In this document: one piece after another, positions 1-6,622 of the stretch
Layout of the letters: every line of letters begins with the position of its first letter
Position numbering within the stretch: the first letter of the stretch is position 1
Virus record (IMG/VR): IMGVR_UViG_3300046820_001642
Location: 1-24,137 of that record
Source of the DNA: a virus
Direction: 5' to 3' (one strand)
DNA length: 24,137 bases
The notes under the pieces: model-generated
What the model saw: the letters and a program-made list of their open reading frames with translations, nothing else
Told to the model about the DNA's origin: nothing
The model's database searches: none
Position numbers and translations under genes: made by a program

Positions 1-618
1 TGTTCTAACTCTTCCAGAATCACAACTTAAAAAGTTACCAACATCTTTTGAGTTTATAAACACATATTCTTCGTTGTTTAATATATCAATGACCTTTAGG
101 TGTTTTTTGCTATTAGAAATCCTTTGTTTCATCAACCATTCATCATTTTTAAATTTACCACCATAGTTAGGATTATTTTCACCACTTGATCTTTCAGAAA
201 TTTTAAGTTTACTTTCTTCTGAGTGTTTTTTACCGTAAAAATGATTATTAACCCCAGATGCTTTTTGAGACATAATTTTTTTAGTTTCTTCTGACAAAAC
301 TTTTTTTTGTGTATCAGTTTTTGTTAAAAAGCAATTTAAACCTTCATTCACCGAATTAAAATGTTCTTGCCAAAATCTTTCTCTTTGGAGGAGTTCGTCT
401 ACATCGCAATATTCAATAATTTCAATTTTATGGTTTTCAACAGAGTGTTTAATTAAAGAGTTGTAAATACCTCGTTGTTTTTTGATCCTGTTAGGTGTTA
501 AATAAAAAGAGCAACGAACTCGCAAATCTTCCGCTTCACCGATATAAACTTTATCGGTTGGGGATGTAATTTTATAAATCCCTGGTTTATTTGGAAAATT
601 TTTGATTGTTTCTAACAT
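1..618 (-). CDS. GIY-YIG homing endonuclease with NUMOD motifs (3' end outside window)
   Basis: The frame is open for 206 codons from the ATG at 618 to the window edge, so the C-terminus is missing. The N-terminus is a GIY-YIG nuclease domain: GIY at residues 13-15, YIG at 25-27, R35 in the usual arginine position and a glutamate near E80 (LLQRERFW) as the likely metal ligand. Two NUMOD3-like repeats follow at about residues 119-160 (GVNNHFYGKKHSEESK and GENNPNYGGKF), then a NUMOD1-like helix-turn-helix stretch from about residue 175 (VIDILNNEEYVF...SKDVGNFL). This is the standard plan of free-standing phage homing endonucleases, which cut a DNA site to copy themselves. The ATG overlaps the stop of the preceding gene by one base (TAATG), so it sits as a cassette behind the YkuD-like gene. 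Family assignment is firm; the target site is unknown. Confidence 0.9.
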   Translation of the reverse strand, partial: MLETIKNFPNKPGIYKITSPTDKVYIGEAEDLRVRCSFYLTPNRIKKQRGIYNSLIKHSVENHKIEIIEYCDVDELLQRERFWQEHFNSVNEGLNCFLTKTDTQKKVLSEETKKIMSQKASGVNNHFYGKKHSEESKLKISERSSGENNPNYGGKFKNDEWLMKQRISNSKKHLKVIDILNNEEYVFINSKDVGNFLSCDSGRVRT

Positions 619-1217
619 TATTTTATATCTGAACTCTCAATTAGTGTGTAAGTGAATGAATTACCATGCAATTTACTTGATTTTTTACAAATTCCCATAA
701 ATATATCAAAATCTGCGGACTTTTTAAATACCTGACAACCCATTGACCAATTTTCTACGTAAGTAGAGTCGGCACCTGCTTTGTGAATATTGATACCAAA
801 AATACCTTCCTCAATTTTATTTTCATCATAATTCATATCACGATTTGCGTCACGATATACTTTAACATTTTTTGCCTGTTTTAATGCTTCATATTTCCCT
901 TGATGAAGACCAATTCCGTGTGAACCTCTGTATTGTCCTTCAACTAAACGAGCAATTCCGCTTTTATTTTGAGATTCTAAAATCCCTTTTTTTCCTGGAT
1001 CTGTGGTTGCCGGCCATTCGTGATATTTCCACACACCCGTTTCATCTTTGTAACTTAATGTTATTAAGTCATCAAACGCATTTGTTACCTTTTGACCGGT
1101 AGCCGCGTTTCTTATTCCAATAATGTTTGCATCGAATCCTTTATTACTTGTGTCTTCGAAGTAAACATAACCTTTGGCTTTGACGGCAGCCTCGACCTGT
1201 TCTCTTGTGTATCCCAT
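618..1217 (-). CDS. YkuD-like conserved protein, possible peptidoglycan-active enzyme
   Basis: This 199-aa protein has no signal peptide. The C-terminal half carries GINIH (H145) followed by WSMGCQVF (S158, C161), which resembles the H...SxGC catalytic signature of YkuD L,D-transpeptidases. Before it come a G-rich HG(I)GLHQGKYEAL segment (about 100-111) and VYRDANRD (120-127). I recognise the general pattern from phage and bacterial proteins usually left hypothetical; the enzymatic role is inferred from the H/S/C pattern only. The gene is divergent from the endolysin gene at 1326 and separated from it by about 110 bp, which supports a cell-wall role. Its stop overlaps the start of the homing endonuclease gene. 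An alternative is a structural or injection-related cell-wall-binding protein. Confidence 0.6.
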   Translation of the reverse strand: MGYTREQVEAAVKAKGYVYFEDTSNKGFDANIIGIRNAATGQKVTNAFDDLITLSYKDETGVWKYHEWPATTDPGKKGILESQNKSGIARLVEGQYRGSHGIGLHQGKYEALKQAKNVKVYRDANRDMNYDENKIEEGIFGINIHKAGADSTYVENWSMGCQVFKKSADFDIFMGICKKSSKLHGNSFTYTLIESSDIK

Positions 1218-1325
1218 ATTTTTCTTTTTCTAATAAGTATCTTAAAAATCACTAACTGTTCATTTTTTTACAACAAAAACTTTACTTTGTTGGAGATTTT
1301 ACTATTTATAGGAAAATCAAAAATT

Positions 1326-2162
1326 ATGATACTAAAAGTTGGATCAGAAGGAGCTGATGTAAAAAAACTCCAAGAAAAATTAGGCGTAGAAGCCATAGGA
1401 AAATTTGGACCTAAAACAGAAGCTGCGGTTAAATCTTGGCAAAAAGCAAATGGTTTAAAAGATGATGGTATCGTTGGTGATGCCACATGGGCAAAACTAT
1501 TTGGTGAGTCGGTACCTACCACAGAAGTAATCAAAGAGGATGTGGTTATCCCATCAGGAGGTCCATTAAATATTGAAAAATTAAAAGGTCACCTTCCTGA
1601 TGCGGTTCTTGCTCAGATTCCTGACACCGCAAAAAAATTCAATATTACAAATAATTTGAGATTAGCGCACTTCTTATCACAGTGCGGTCATGAGTCAGGT
1701 AATTTCAAAGCTGTAAGTGAAAACTTGAATTATTCTGCCGATGGGTTGAAAAAGATCTTTGGTAAGTATTTTCCTGGTAATCTAAATGAGTCTTACGCCC
1801 GTCAACCTGAAAAGATTGCCGCTCGTGTTTACGCATCAAGAATGGGTAATGGTGATGAAGCATCTAAAGAAGGTTTCAAGTTTAGAGGGAGAGGTTACAT
1901 TCAATTAACAGGTAAAGCAAACTACACTAACTTTACAAAATTTATTGGTGAAGATTGTGTTGCAAATCCTGATTTAGTTGCAACAAAATATCCTTTGGCT
2001 TCAGCAGCATTCTTCTTTGACTCAAACAAATTGTGGGCAATCTGCGATAAAGGTGCTGATGACGCAACTGTAACTGCGGTAACAAAGAGAGTGAATGGCG
2101 GAATTTTGGGGCTTCAAGACCGTATAAAACACTTTAAAGAGTATTACAACTTACTTAAGTAA
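1326..2162 (+). CDS. Endolysin: PG-binding domain + GH19 muramidase/chitinase-like domain
   Basis: This is the only plus-strand gene. Its 278 residues start at the ATG at 1326; the same frame is open further upstream, but the extra codons run back through the divergent gene and give a non-domain hydrophobic peptide. Residues 1-60 form a peptidoglycan-binding module (VGSEGADVKKLQEKLG ... GKFGPKTEAAVKSWQ ... DGIVGDATW). After a linker, residues about 80-278 match glycoside hydrolase family 19: AHFLSQCGHESGNF with catalytic E123, a second acidic candidate E132, and FRGRGYIQLTGKANY at 187-200. GH19 phage lysins cleave peptidoglycan glycan strands for host lysis. There is no signal peptide, so a holin would be needed; none is obvious nearby. 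A weak TTCATT-N18-TACTTT promoter lies at 1259-1288. A strong terminator follows. Confidence 0.93.
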   Translation: MILKVGSEGADVKKLQEKLGVEAIGKFGPKTEAAVKSWQKANGLKDDGIVGDATWAKLFGESVPTTEVIKEDVVIPSGGPLNIEKLKGHLPDAVLAQIPDTAKKFNITNNLRLAHFLSQCGHESGNFKAVSENLNYSADGLKKIFGKYFPGNLNESYARQPEKIAARVYASRMGNGDEASKEGFKFRGRGYIQLTGKANYTNFTKFIGEDCVANPDLVATKYPLASAAFFFDSNKLWAICDKGADDATVTAVTKRVNGGILGLQDRIKHFKEYYNLLK

Positions 2163-2168
2163 AACACA

Positions 2169-2197
2169 AAACCCCTCTTCACGGAGGGGTTTTTTTA
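2169..2197 (+). terminator. Rho-independent terminator of the endolysin gene (probably bidirectional)
   Basis: A nine-base-pair stem AAACCCCTC/GAGGGGTTT (2169-2177 with 2184-2192) encloses a six-base loop and runs into seven Ts on the plus strand. On the minus strand the hairpin is followed by TTTTGTGTTTT, so it may also stop minus-strand transcription ending at 2195. It lies between the converging ends of the endolysin gene and the gene at 2195-2443. Confidence 0.9.
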
Positions 2198-2443
2198 TGA
2201 TATAATATTTATCTCGCTTGTTGTTTCAATAACTACTCTTGCTCCACAACTCAAGAGTGGTTTTTCATCACAACCTGATCCACCATATATAATTTTACTT
2301 GGACCTAAGATTTCAACTTCATTACAATATGTATTTGTTTTACCTTCCTTTATTGTAATAACAGGTAGATCAGTTCCTTTTGTTTTATTAGATCTGATGT
2401 GATGTTGATTCACATGAATTCTTTTTATTTTTGGTCTTGCCAT
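2195..2443 (-). CDS. Small conserved phage protein (RIHVNQHHIR...CGARVVIET)
   Basis: This 82-aa protein starts at the ATG at 2443; a TTG two codons upstream is a less likely start. It has the layout RIHVNQHHIRSN, then an NEVEILGPSKIIYG segment, then LSCGARVVIET near the C-terminus. I recognise this arrangement from many phage genomes, where it is a hypothetical protein with no known function. The N-terminus is basic (RPKIKR). The start overlaps the end of the upstream gene by 19 bases, and the stop abuts the T-tract of the endolysin terminator. Confidence 0.8.
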   Translation of the reverse strand: MARPKIKRIHVNQHHIRSNKTKGTDLPVITIKEGKTNTYCNEVEILGPSKIIYGGSGCDEKPLLSCGARVVIETTSEINIIS

Positions 2444-2715
2444 TTCCAACCCAAAAATAATTTGGTGAAGAATCTGTGAATTGAATTTGGTTTTTTCTCA
2501 AAGAAAATGTGAAAGCTTTTTCCAACCTTGTACGATCCTGCTTGAATTGGTTTTACAATACTATGTATCTCACCTGATCTTTGGATCATTTCTGTTTCCA
2601 AACCTGTAAATTCTTCTTGTTTAGTTTCTTTTTTCTTTCTTGGTTTGTAATTTCTTTTCTTTTGCGGTACTGGTCTTTCTTTACTTACCGTTTCTTTTAA
2701 TATTTCTTTTTCCAT
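2425..2715 (-). CDS. Small basic protein of unknown function
   Basis: The 96-aa product has a very basic, K/R/P-rich N-terminal third (residues 12-36, e.g. KKRNYKPRKKK) followed by a more ordered C-terminal half rich in F, H and K (KSFHIFFEKK, RFFTKLFLGW). I do not recognise the family. The basic tail could bind nucleic acid, but that is a guess from composition. It is preceded by a hairpin at the end of clpP and may start a short two-gene unit with 2195-2443. Confidence 0.65.
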   Translation of the reverse strand: MEKEILKETVSKERPVPQKKRNYKPRKKKETKQEEFTGLETEMIQRSGEIHSIVKPIQAGSYKVGKSFHIFFEKKPNSIHRFFTKLFLGWKWQDQK

Positions 2716-2730
2716 AATTTAATTTTAATT

Positions 2731-2767
2731 AAAAATATTTGGGTGTAAATATTTACTTCACACCCAA
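2731..2767 (-). terminator. Hairpin overlapping the clpP stop codon, probable weak terminator
   Basis: Read on the minus strand, TTGGGTGT (2767-2760) pairs perfectly with ACACCCAA (2746-2739) around a 13-base loop that contains the clpP stop codon. A short T-run (ATATTTTTAATT) follows. The eight-pair stem with a modest T-tract suggests a partial terminator. It could instead be an RNA end-protecting hairpin. Confidence 0.5.
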
Positions 2768-3478
2768 TACTTCTTTCTTGTAATAATCATCAAACCCATC
2801 CAAGTAGTTTGTGATTGATTTATTTTTATCCGCTCCGATTATCTCATCAATAAGTCCGAACTCTTTTGCTTCTTCTGAATTGTACCATCTATCTCTTGAC
2901 GAAAAATCTAAAACCTCTTGGAATGTTCTACCACAATTTTCAGCCAAGATTTTGAATAAGACGTAATTGTATTTTTCACCTTCCATTTGATCAATACGAG
3001 TATCTTGGATGTTTCCTCGTGTTCCGTGACTTACTTGGTGAGTCATTACTTTTGCGTGTATCAAAGATGATCTTTTTCCTTTTGTTCCTGATGATACAAG
3101 AACTGAACCCATCGATGCACACATACCCAAGTTTGTGGTTACTATGTCTGAACTTACATAGTTCATCAAATCCACAATACCAAGACCACACATAACAGAT
3201 CCGCCAGGACTATTGATGTAAAGTGTGATGTCTTTCTTCTCAACTGAATCCAAGAACAATAATTGCGCTTGTACAATATCAGACATATGTTGGTCTACAG
3301 GTCCGGATAACCATAATATTCTATCTCTAAGTAATCTTGAGAAAATATCTATTTGGGTTGCTCTCAATTCTCTTTCTTCCAATACATACGGTGTTAATCC
3401 CGCTTCATACTGGTCTAACACCAGTGTATTAATTCCTTCGCTCTTTGCGAAACTTCTAAACTCTTTTCCGTAATTCAT
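2753..3478 (-). CDS. clpP: ClpP-type serine protease (peptidase S14)
   Basis: The 241-aa protein has the full ClpP core. The catalytic triad is visible as S122 (CASMGS), H147 (MTHQ) and D196 (SRDRWYN), with the YINSPGGSV oxyanion/substrate segment at 87-95. Residues 1-40 form an N-terminal extension relative to a mature bacterial ClpP, and the C-terminal ~20 residues are phage-specific. ClpP assembles as a barrel and degrades unfolded protein with an AAA+ unfoldase. Phages also use S14 peptidases as prohead proteases, but no capsid or portal gene is present here, so a regulatory or host-takeover role is at least as likely. No ClpX/ClpA gene is visible. The upstream gene ends 2 bp away, so it is probably co-transcribed. 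Confidence 0.93.
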   Translation of the reverse strand: MNYGKEFRSFAKSEGINTLVLDQYEAGLTPYVLEERELRATQIDIFSRLLRDRILWLSGPVDQHMSDIVQAQLLFLDSVEKKDITLYINSPGGSVMCGLGIVDLMNYVSSDIVTTNLGMCASMGSVLVSSGTKGKRSSLIHAKVMTHQVSHGTRGNIQDTRIDQMEGEKYNYVLFKILAENCGRTFQEVLDFSSRDRWYNSEEAKEFGLIDEIIGADKNKSITNYLDGFDDYYKKEVLGVK

Positions 3479-3479
3479 C

Positions 3480-3713
3480 TTAATTTGTTTTTTCTAATTG
3501 GTCTTCGTTAAAAATGTGAAGTAATCCGTATTCATCCATCTCACCTACAACTCGTACATGTCCTTCTACTGTTTGAAATACCGATACGATTGTACATGGG
3601 AACTTATACCCTTTCGCTTTGATTGCTTTGTCTCCTACTTTAAACTTAGGTTGGTTTGATGGGAAGTCACCATCTGATAACACAGGGTCATTCCAATTGT
3701 TTTGTTCATTCAT
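3480..3713 (-). CDS. Small SH3/KOW-like phage protein
   Basis: The 77-aa protein has a flexible N-terminus (about 1-22) and a compact beta-type domain FKVGDKAIKAKGYKFPCTIVSVF followed, after a short gap, by DEYGLLHIFNEDQL. The VGD...GY.FPCTIVSV...G..RVV pattern is typical of small SH3-like barrels common in phage genomes, with no assigned function. It lies one base upstream of clpP and two bases downstream of the previous gene, inside a tight run of small genes. Confidence 0.75.
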   Translation of the reverse strand: MNEQNNWNDPVLSDGDFPSNQPKFKVGDKAIKAKGYKFPCTIVSVFQTVEGHVRVVGEMDEYGLLHIFNEDQLEKTN

Positions 3714-3715
3714 AA

Positions 3716-3949
3716 TTATATTTTTTCGTAAGTCATTTCAAAAATGTCAGGTTTACAAGGATAAAACTCACCCATAACTCCTTTGATTATGTAGTCACCA
3801 ATACTAGCAGTCATAGATCCTTCTAAAGTTTTGATCCTTAACTCTTGATCAGTAATATAAGACATGTTACAAAAATCAAAAATCTCTAATTTGTTATCAC
3901 CTGTCCATTGGATTGCGTCAATCTCTACTGGTTTTTTTCTGTATTTCAT
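3716..3949 (-). CDS. Conserved small phage protein ([15 protein letters not shown]...GDYIIKGV family)
   Basis: The 77-aa protein begins with [18 protein letters not shown] and has a TLEGSM...[22 protein letters not shown]-terminal half. This is a recurrent phage protein family that I recognise by pattern; its biochemical role is unknown. Length matches the family. It is packed between 3480-3713 and 3955-4197 with gaps of two and five bases. Confidence 0.82.
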   Translation of the reverse strand: MKYRKKPVEIDAIQWTGDNKLEIFDFCNMSYITDQELRIKTLEGSMTASIGDYIIKGVMGEFYPCKPDIFEMTYEKI

Positions 3950-3954
3950 AATTT

Positions 3955-4197
3955 TTAATAAATTTTTATTGTTGGGTATTCTATAATCTCAACATGGTTT
4001 CTACACACTTGGTAATGTTTATCTAAAACCTCATCAAGTAATTCTTCTTTTGTTTTGGCAGTATATATCATATAAAAACCACCATATCCCATATCAACAC
4101 TATAACCAATATCTTTCCATCTACCAAACCATCCTTTTCTTTGGAGGTGGTAATTAGCATTTTTAGTTTTTACAAATCTGATTTTAATTGTTCTCAT
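3955..4197 (-). CDS. Hypothetical small protein
   Basis: The 80-aa protein is basic at the N-terminus ([12 protein letters not shown]) and aromatic in the middle ([23 protein letters not shown]), with a helical segment [14 protein letters not shown]. The pattern suggests a small alpha/beta domain. I do not know a function. Its ATG overlaps the stop of the preceding gene (ATGA), which supports both the start and translational coupling. Confidence 0.7.
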   Translation of the reverse strand: MRTIKIRFVKTKNANYHLQRKGWFGRWKDIGYSVDMGYGGFYMIYTAKTKEELLDEVLDKHYQVCRNHVEIIEYPTIKIY

Positions 4198-4409
4198 TGT
4201 TCTTCTTTTTTATCAAGTTCTTTAAGTAGAGCATCTGCTAATTTAATAGACTTTCTTGCAGTTCTAATAAAATCGTAATCAATATCGTAATTTTCTTTAC
4301 TTGCTATTGCCTGCATCGCCATTGCGGCAAAGTATTCACGCTTGGTTAATCCTCCGTCAGTATATCTGTGTATATCTGATGGAAATGCTGTTTTATTTCC
4401 GTTTTCCAT
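4194..4409 (-). CDS. Conserved small phage protein (GLTKREYFAAMAMQ)
   Basis: The 71-aa protein contains the segment GGLTKREYFAAMAMQAI followed by a helix ending ARKSIKLADALLKEL. I recognise this module from many unrelated phage genomes as a short helical protein of unknown function. It overlaps the next gene by four bases and starts 12 bases after the P-loop gene stop. Confidence 0.8.
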   Translation of the reverse strand: MENGNKTAFPSDIHRYTDGGLTKREYFAAMAMQAIASKENYDIDYDFIRTARKSIKLADALLKELDKKEEQ

Positions 4410-4421
4410 TGTTCTTATTCC

Positions 4422-4859
4422 TTAATCAATTACATCGGTTAAATACTGACCTGGACCTAATTTAACTTTGTATAAAGTTTGACCTTTTGGTGCTTCCATT
4501 TGGTCCATCTCGTCCATCCAAGTATCCCAATTTTTTTCCAATAAGTCAACAAACGCATCGTTGTTTCCTCTGTCTTTGTATCGTTGGATGTATTCATCTT
4601 TGATGTCTCTGTTTGGATATACCAATACAAATGGAATACCTTTTTTAATAAGTGCGTCTCTCACATCTTTATGTGATGATACTAAAATCTTATCTACTTT
4701 AGGGTCCTGAATGTTTCTTTCAATGTGTTCAATGTAGTTATCAGGAAAATGTTTCTTATCAAACTTTGAACTATCACTGTCCAACACATTTCTATTTGTA
4801 GTGTTGAAATAAGTTGTCTTCCCTACACCGGGGAATGCTGAATATACTTTTGTCGTCAT
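4422..4859 (-). CDS. P-loop kinase-like protein
   Basis: The 145-aa protein opens with a Walker A motif AFPGVGKT (residues 8-15). Next come LDSDSSKF and a run ILVSSHKDVRDAL...IPFVLVYPNRDIKDEYIQRYKDRG, which looks like a nucleotide-kinase lid and core. The overall pattern matches small phage P-loop proteins often annotated as nucleotide or polynucleotide kinase-like. It sits immediately upstream of the thymidylate synthase gene (reading on the minus strand it follows thyA by 11 bases), so a role in dNTP supply is one reading. A 5'-OH RNA/DNA kinase role in repair is another. The substrate cannot be read from the sequence. Confidence 0.8.
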   Translation of the reverse strand: MTTKVYSAFPGVGKTTYFNTTNRNVLDSDSSKFDKKHFPDNYIEHIERNIQDPKVDKILVSSHKDVRDALIKKGIPFVLVYPNRDIKDEYIQRYKDRGNNDAFVDLLEKNWDTWMDEMDQMEAPKGQTLYKVKLGPGQYLTDVID

Positions 4860-4870
4860 AATTTTATTTT

Positions 4871-5983
4871 TTAATTCGATAATGGTGCTTTAATTGATGG
4901 GTGTGATTGATAATCTTTTAATGTGAAATCACCAACAACATAAGATTCAATACTCGGTCTTGACCCTTCATAAGTTGGGAACTGATTTAGTGTTGGTAAC
5001 TCAAATGGTTCTCTACCAATCTGTTCTTTTGCTTGTTCAATATGATTTAAATATAAGTGAGTATCACCCAAGTTTCCAATCAATTGGTCGGGAATCATAT
5101 TTACTTCTTTTGCCAATATTGTGAGTAATAATCCGTAAGATGGTATGTTGAATGGTAAACCTAAGAATGTATCCACTGAACGTTGATTCCACATTAAAGA
5201 GATTGCTCGTGTTGGAATATTAAATTTGTCACATTCTTTATGAACCTCATTATCTAAATCTATACTAACATTACTTTTTATAAAATCAAACAGTTCATTT
5301 GAATCCAATAAATTAATTTGTTTAGTGTTTTTATACGTGATTCTTTCACTAGCACTCAACTCTCTTGTATAAACTTGAAATCCATAATGACAAGGTGGAA
5401 GTACCATTGAATCCAATTCTCCAACATTCCAAGCATTAACCATTAAACGTCTTGAATCTGGGTTTGTTTTGAGTTCGTTGATTAGGTTTGCAATTTGGTC
5501 TATACCTTTTTCCTCATGATACTTACCATCCATAGTAACCTTAGCATTTGAATGCCAACTTCTCCATTGCTTACCATAGACAGGTCCCAACTCACCCCAC
5601 TTATTAGCAAACTCATCATCAATCCCAATCGCTTTGATAAAGCTTTCCTTTGTCATTCTTGGCACCTCTCCAAACGGAGAATGAACTGCTACCTCATCGT
5701 ACCACTTTTCATATACTTTATACGCATCACCATCCCAAATATGACAATTATTATCAACAAGGAACTTAATGTTTGTATCACCACGAAGGAACCATAATAA
5801 CTCGGTCACCATAGTTTTGAAAGCAATCTTCTTGGTTGTAAGAAGTGGAAATCCAGTTTTCATATCGTGACGGATCTGTCTACCAAATACTGAAATGGTT
5901 CCTCCATTTCTAGTTTCTTTTTTTACACCATTATCCAAAATATCTTGGAGTAATTCTTGGTATTGTTTGTCTAATGTATTCAT
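4871..5983 (-). CDS. thyA: Thymidylate synthase (long form)
   Basis: ThyA methylates dUMP to dTMP using methylene-tetrahydrofolate, supplying thymidine for DNA replication. The 370-aa protein has the N-terminal phosphate loop (DNGVKKETRNGGTISVFG, about 17-34), WFLRGDTNIKFL, the nucleophile C198 in LPPCHYGFQ, and the strongly conserved RAISLMWNQRSVDTFLGLPFN. It is about 100 residues longer than E. coli ThyA. One insert lies around residues 92-130 and another at about 205-256, between the nucleophile motif and RAISLMWNQR. Long forms with these inserts are known in phages and bacteria. It is followed by the P-loop gene and preceded one base away by a 54-aa gene. Confidence 0.96.
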   Translation of the reverse strand: MNTLDKQYQELLQDILDNGVKKETRNGGTISVFGRQIRHDMKTGFPLLTTKKIAFKTMVTELLWFLRGDTNIKFLVDNNCHIWDGDAYKVYEKWYDEVAVHSPFGEVPRMTKESFIKAIGIDDEFANKWGELGPVYGKQWRSWHSNAKVTMDGKYHEEKGIDQIANLINELKTNPDSRRLMVNAWNVGELDSMVLPPCHYGFQVYTRELSASERITYKNTKQINLLDSNELFDFIKSNVSIDLDNEVHKECDKFNIPTRAISLMWNQRSVDTFLGLPFNIPSYGLLLTILAKEVNMIPDQLIGNLGDTHLYLNHIEQAKEQIGREPFELPTLNQFPTYEGSRPSIESYVVGDFTLKDYQSHPSIKAPLSN

Positions 5984-5984
5984 A

Positions 5985-6149
5985 TTATTCTTCCTCCTCC
6001 TCTTCTATTTGTATTCTATATGTCTTTTCCCATTCATACATTGAGTTCCAATATGCCTCTTCGGTTGTATCCATACCCCAGATAAACATTCTCCACCCTA
6101 TTGATCCGATCCATAGTCGGAGTCGTGTTAAAATTGATAATTTTCCCAT
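5985..6149 (-). CDS. 54-aa hypothetical protein with poly-Glu tail
   Basis: The product starts at the ATG at 6149, one base after the previous stop. A longer open frame to 6275 exists, but its extra part lies antiparallel in reading to nothing and overlaps the better-supported gene 6151-6315, so the short form is chosen. It has a basic amphipathic N-terminus (RLRLWIGSIGWRMFIWG) that could lie on a membrane, and ends in six glutamates. The TAATATG junctions on both sides match the neighbouring genes. Function unknown. Confidence 0.6.
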   Translation of the reverse strand: MGKLSILTRLRLWIGSIGWRMFIWGMDTTEEAYWNSMYEWEKTYRIQIEEEEEE

Positions 6150-6150
6150 A

Positions 6151-6315
6151 TTATTTGTTTTTCCATTCTTTCCAAGTTTCAAAATCCTTGAGGGATTCCA
6201 ATTTTTCATTCTCCATTTGTTTGGCCTTTTCTGCCATACTAATAGAAATCCCACCAACTTTCTTGTACTGTTCAACTAACCAATCAACAGCACTTTGTTC
6301 AATATTATTTTCCAT
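6151..6315 (-). CDS. 54-aa helical phage protein
   Basis: This frame begins with MENNIEQSAVDWLVEQ and ends with KDFETWKEWKNK, and reads as a short, charged helical protein. The SAVDWLVEQYKK...AEKAKQME pattern resembles very small phage proteins found in early gene clusters. It overlaps the end of the upstream gene by 11 bases and is followed one base later by the next ATG. It hides behind a longer frame running to 6275, which is in another register. Confidence 0.7.
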   Translation of the reverse strand: MENNIEQSAVDWLVEQYKKVGGISISMAEKAKQMENEKLESLKDFETWKEWKNK

Positions 6316-6622
6316 CTTTAATAATTCCTAATTCAATTCTGTATTTTCTTATTTTTTCTCTGACAGGTTGGAACTCATCTCCATTACTTGCCTTGTGTCC
6401 TTTACCAACCGCCTCGTTAATAATTCCCTCGTTTTTTAAAATAAAAGACAATTTTTCTTGATTTGTCAACTCATAAGGAACAACTTCTGTCCTAATGAAC
6501 TCTCTAATCATACCTCTAATCTTATCAATCTGTTCTGAAGGGTTCTTTTTTGACCCGTAAACCATCACAGATGTCTGATAGATTGTTCTACTCAAATCTA
6601 ATATCTTCTTATCAAATCCCAT
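6305..6622 (-). CDS. Hypothetical protein, 105 aa
   Basis: A mostly helical, charged 105-aa protein without recognisable motifs; segments such as SEQIDKIRGMIREFI and EKIRKYRIELGII are amphipathic. It overlaps the upstream repeat-protein gene by 11 bases and the downstream gene by 11 bases, which supports it as part of one transcript. I do not recognise the family. Confidence 0.7.
   Translation of the reverse strand: MGFDKKILDLSRTIYQTSVMVYGSKKNPSEQIDKIRGMIREFIRTEVVPYELTNQEKLSFILKNEGIINEAVGKGHKASNGDEFQPVREKIRKYRIELGIIKDGK

Noticed and set aside
1092-1325. N-terminal extension of the endolysin frame to an ATG at 1092
   Set aside because: The extension runs antisense through the divergent gene, its translation is a hydrophobic non-domain peptide, and the PG-binding domain begins directly at the ATG at 1326.
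2731-2767. A promoter hinge like those at 15527 and 20845 in the clpP-end hairpin
   Set aside because: No TTGA box lies 17 bases before a TATNNT box here, although the hairpin overlaps a stop codon in the same manner.
5985-6275. A 96-aa gene instead of two 54-aa genes
   Set aside because: The upper part overlaps the end-to-start coupled gene 6151-6315 in another frame and reads as a Trp/Lys-rich odd peptide; the short ATG at 6149 follows the previous stop by one base.
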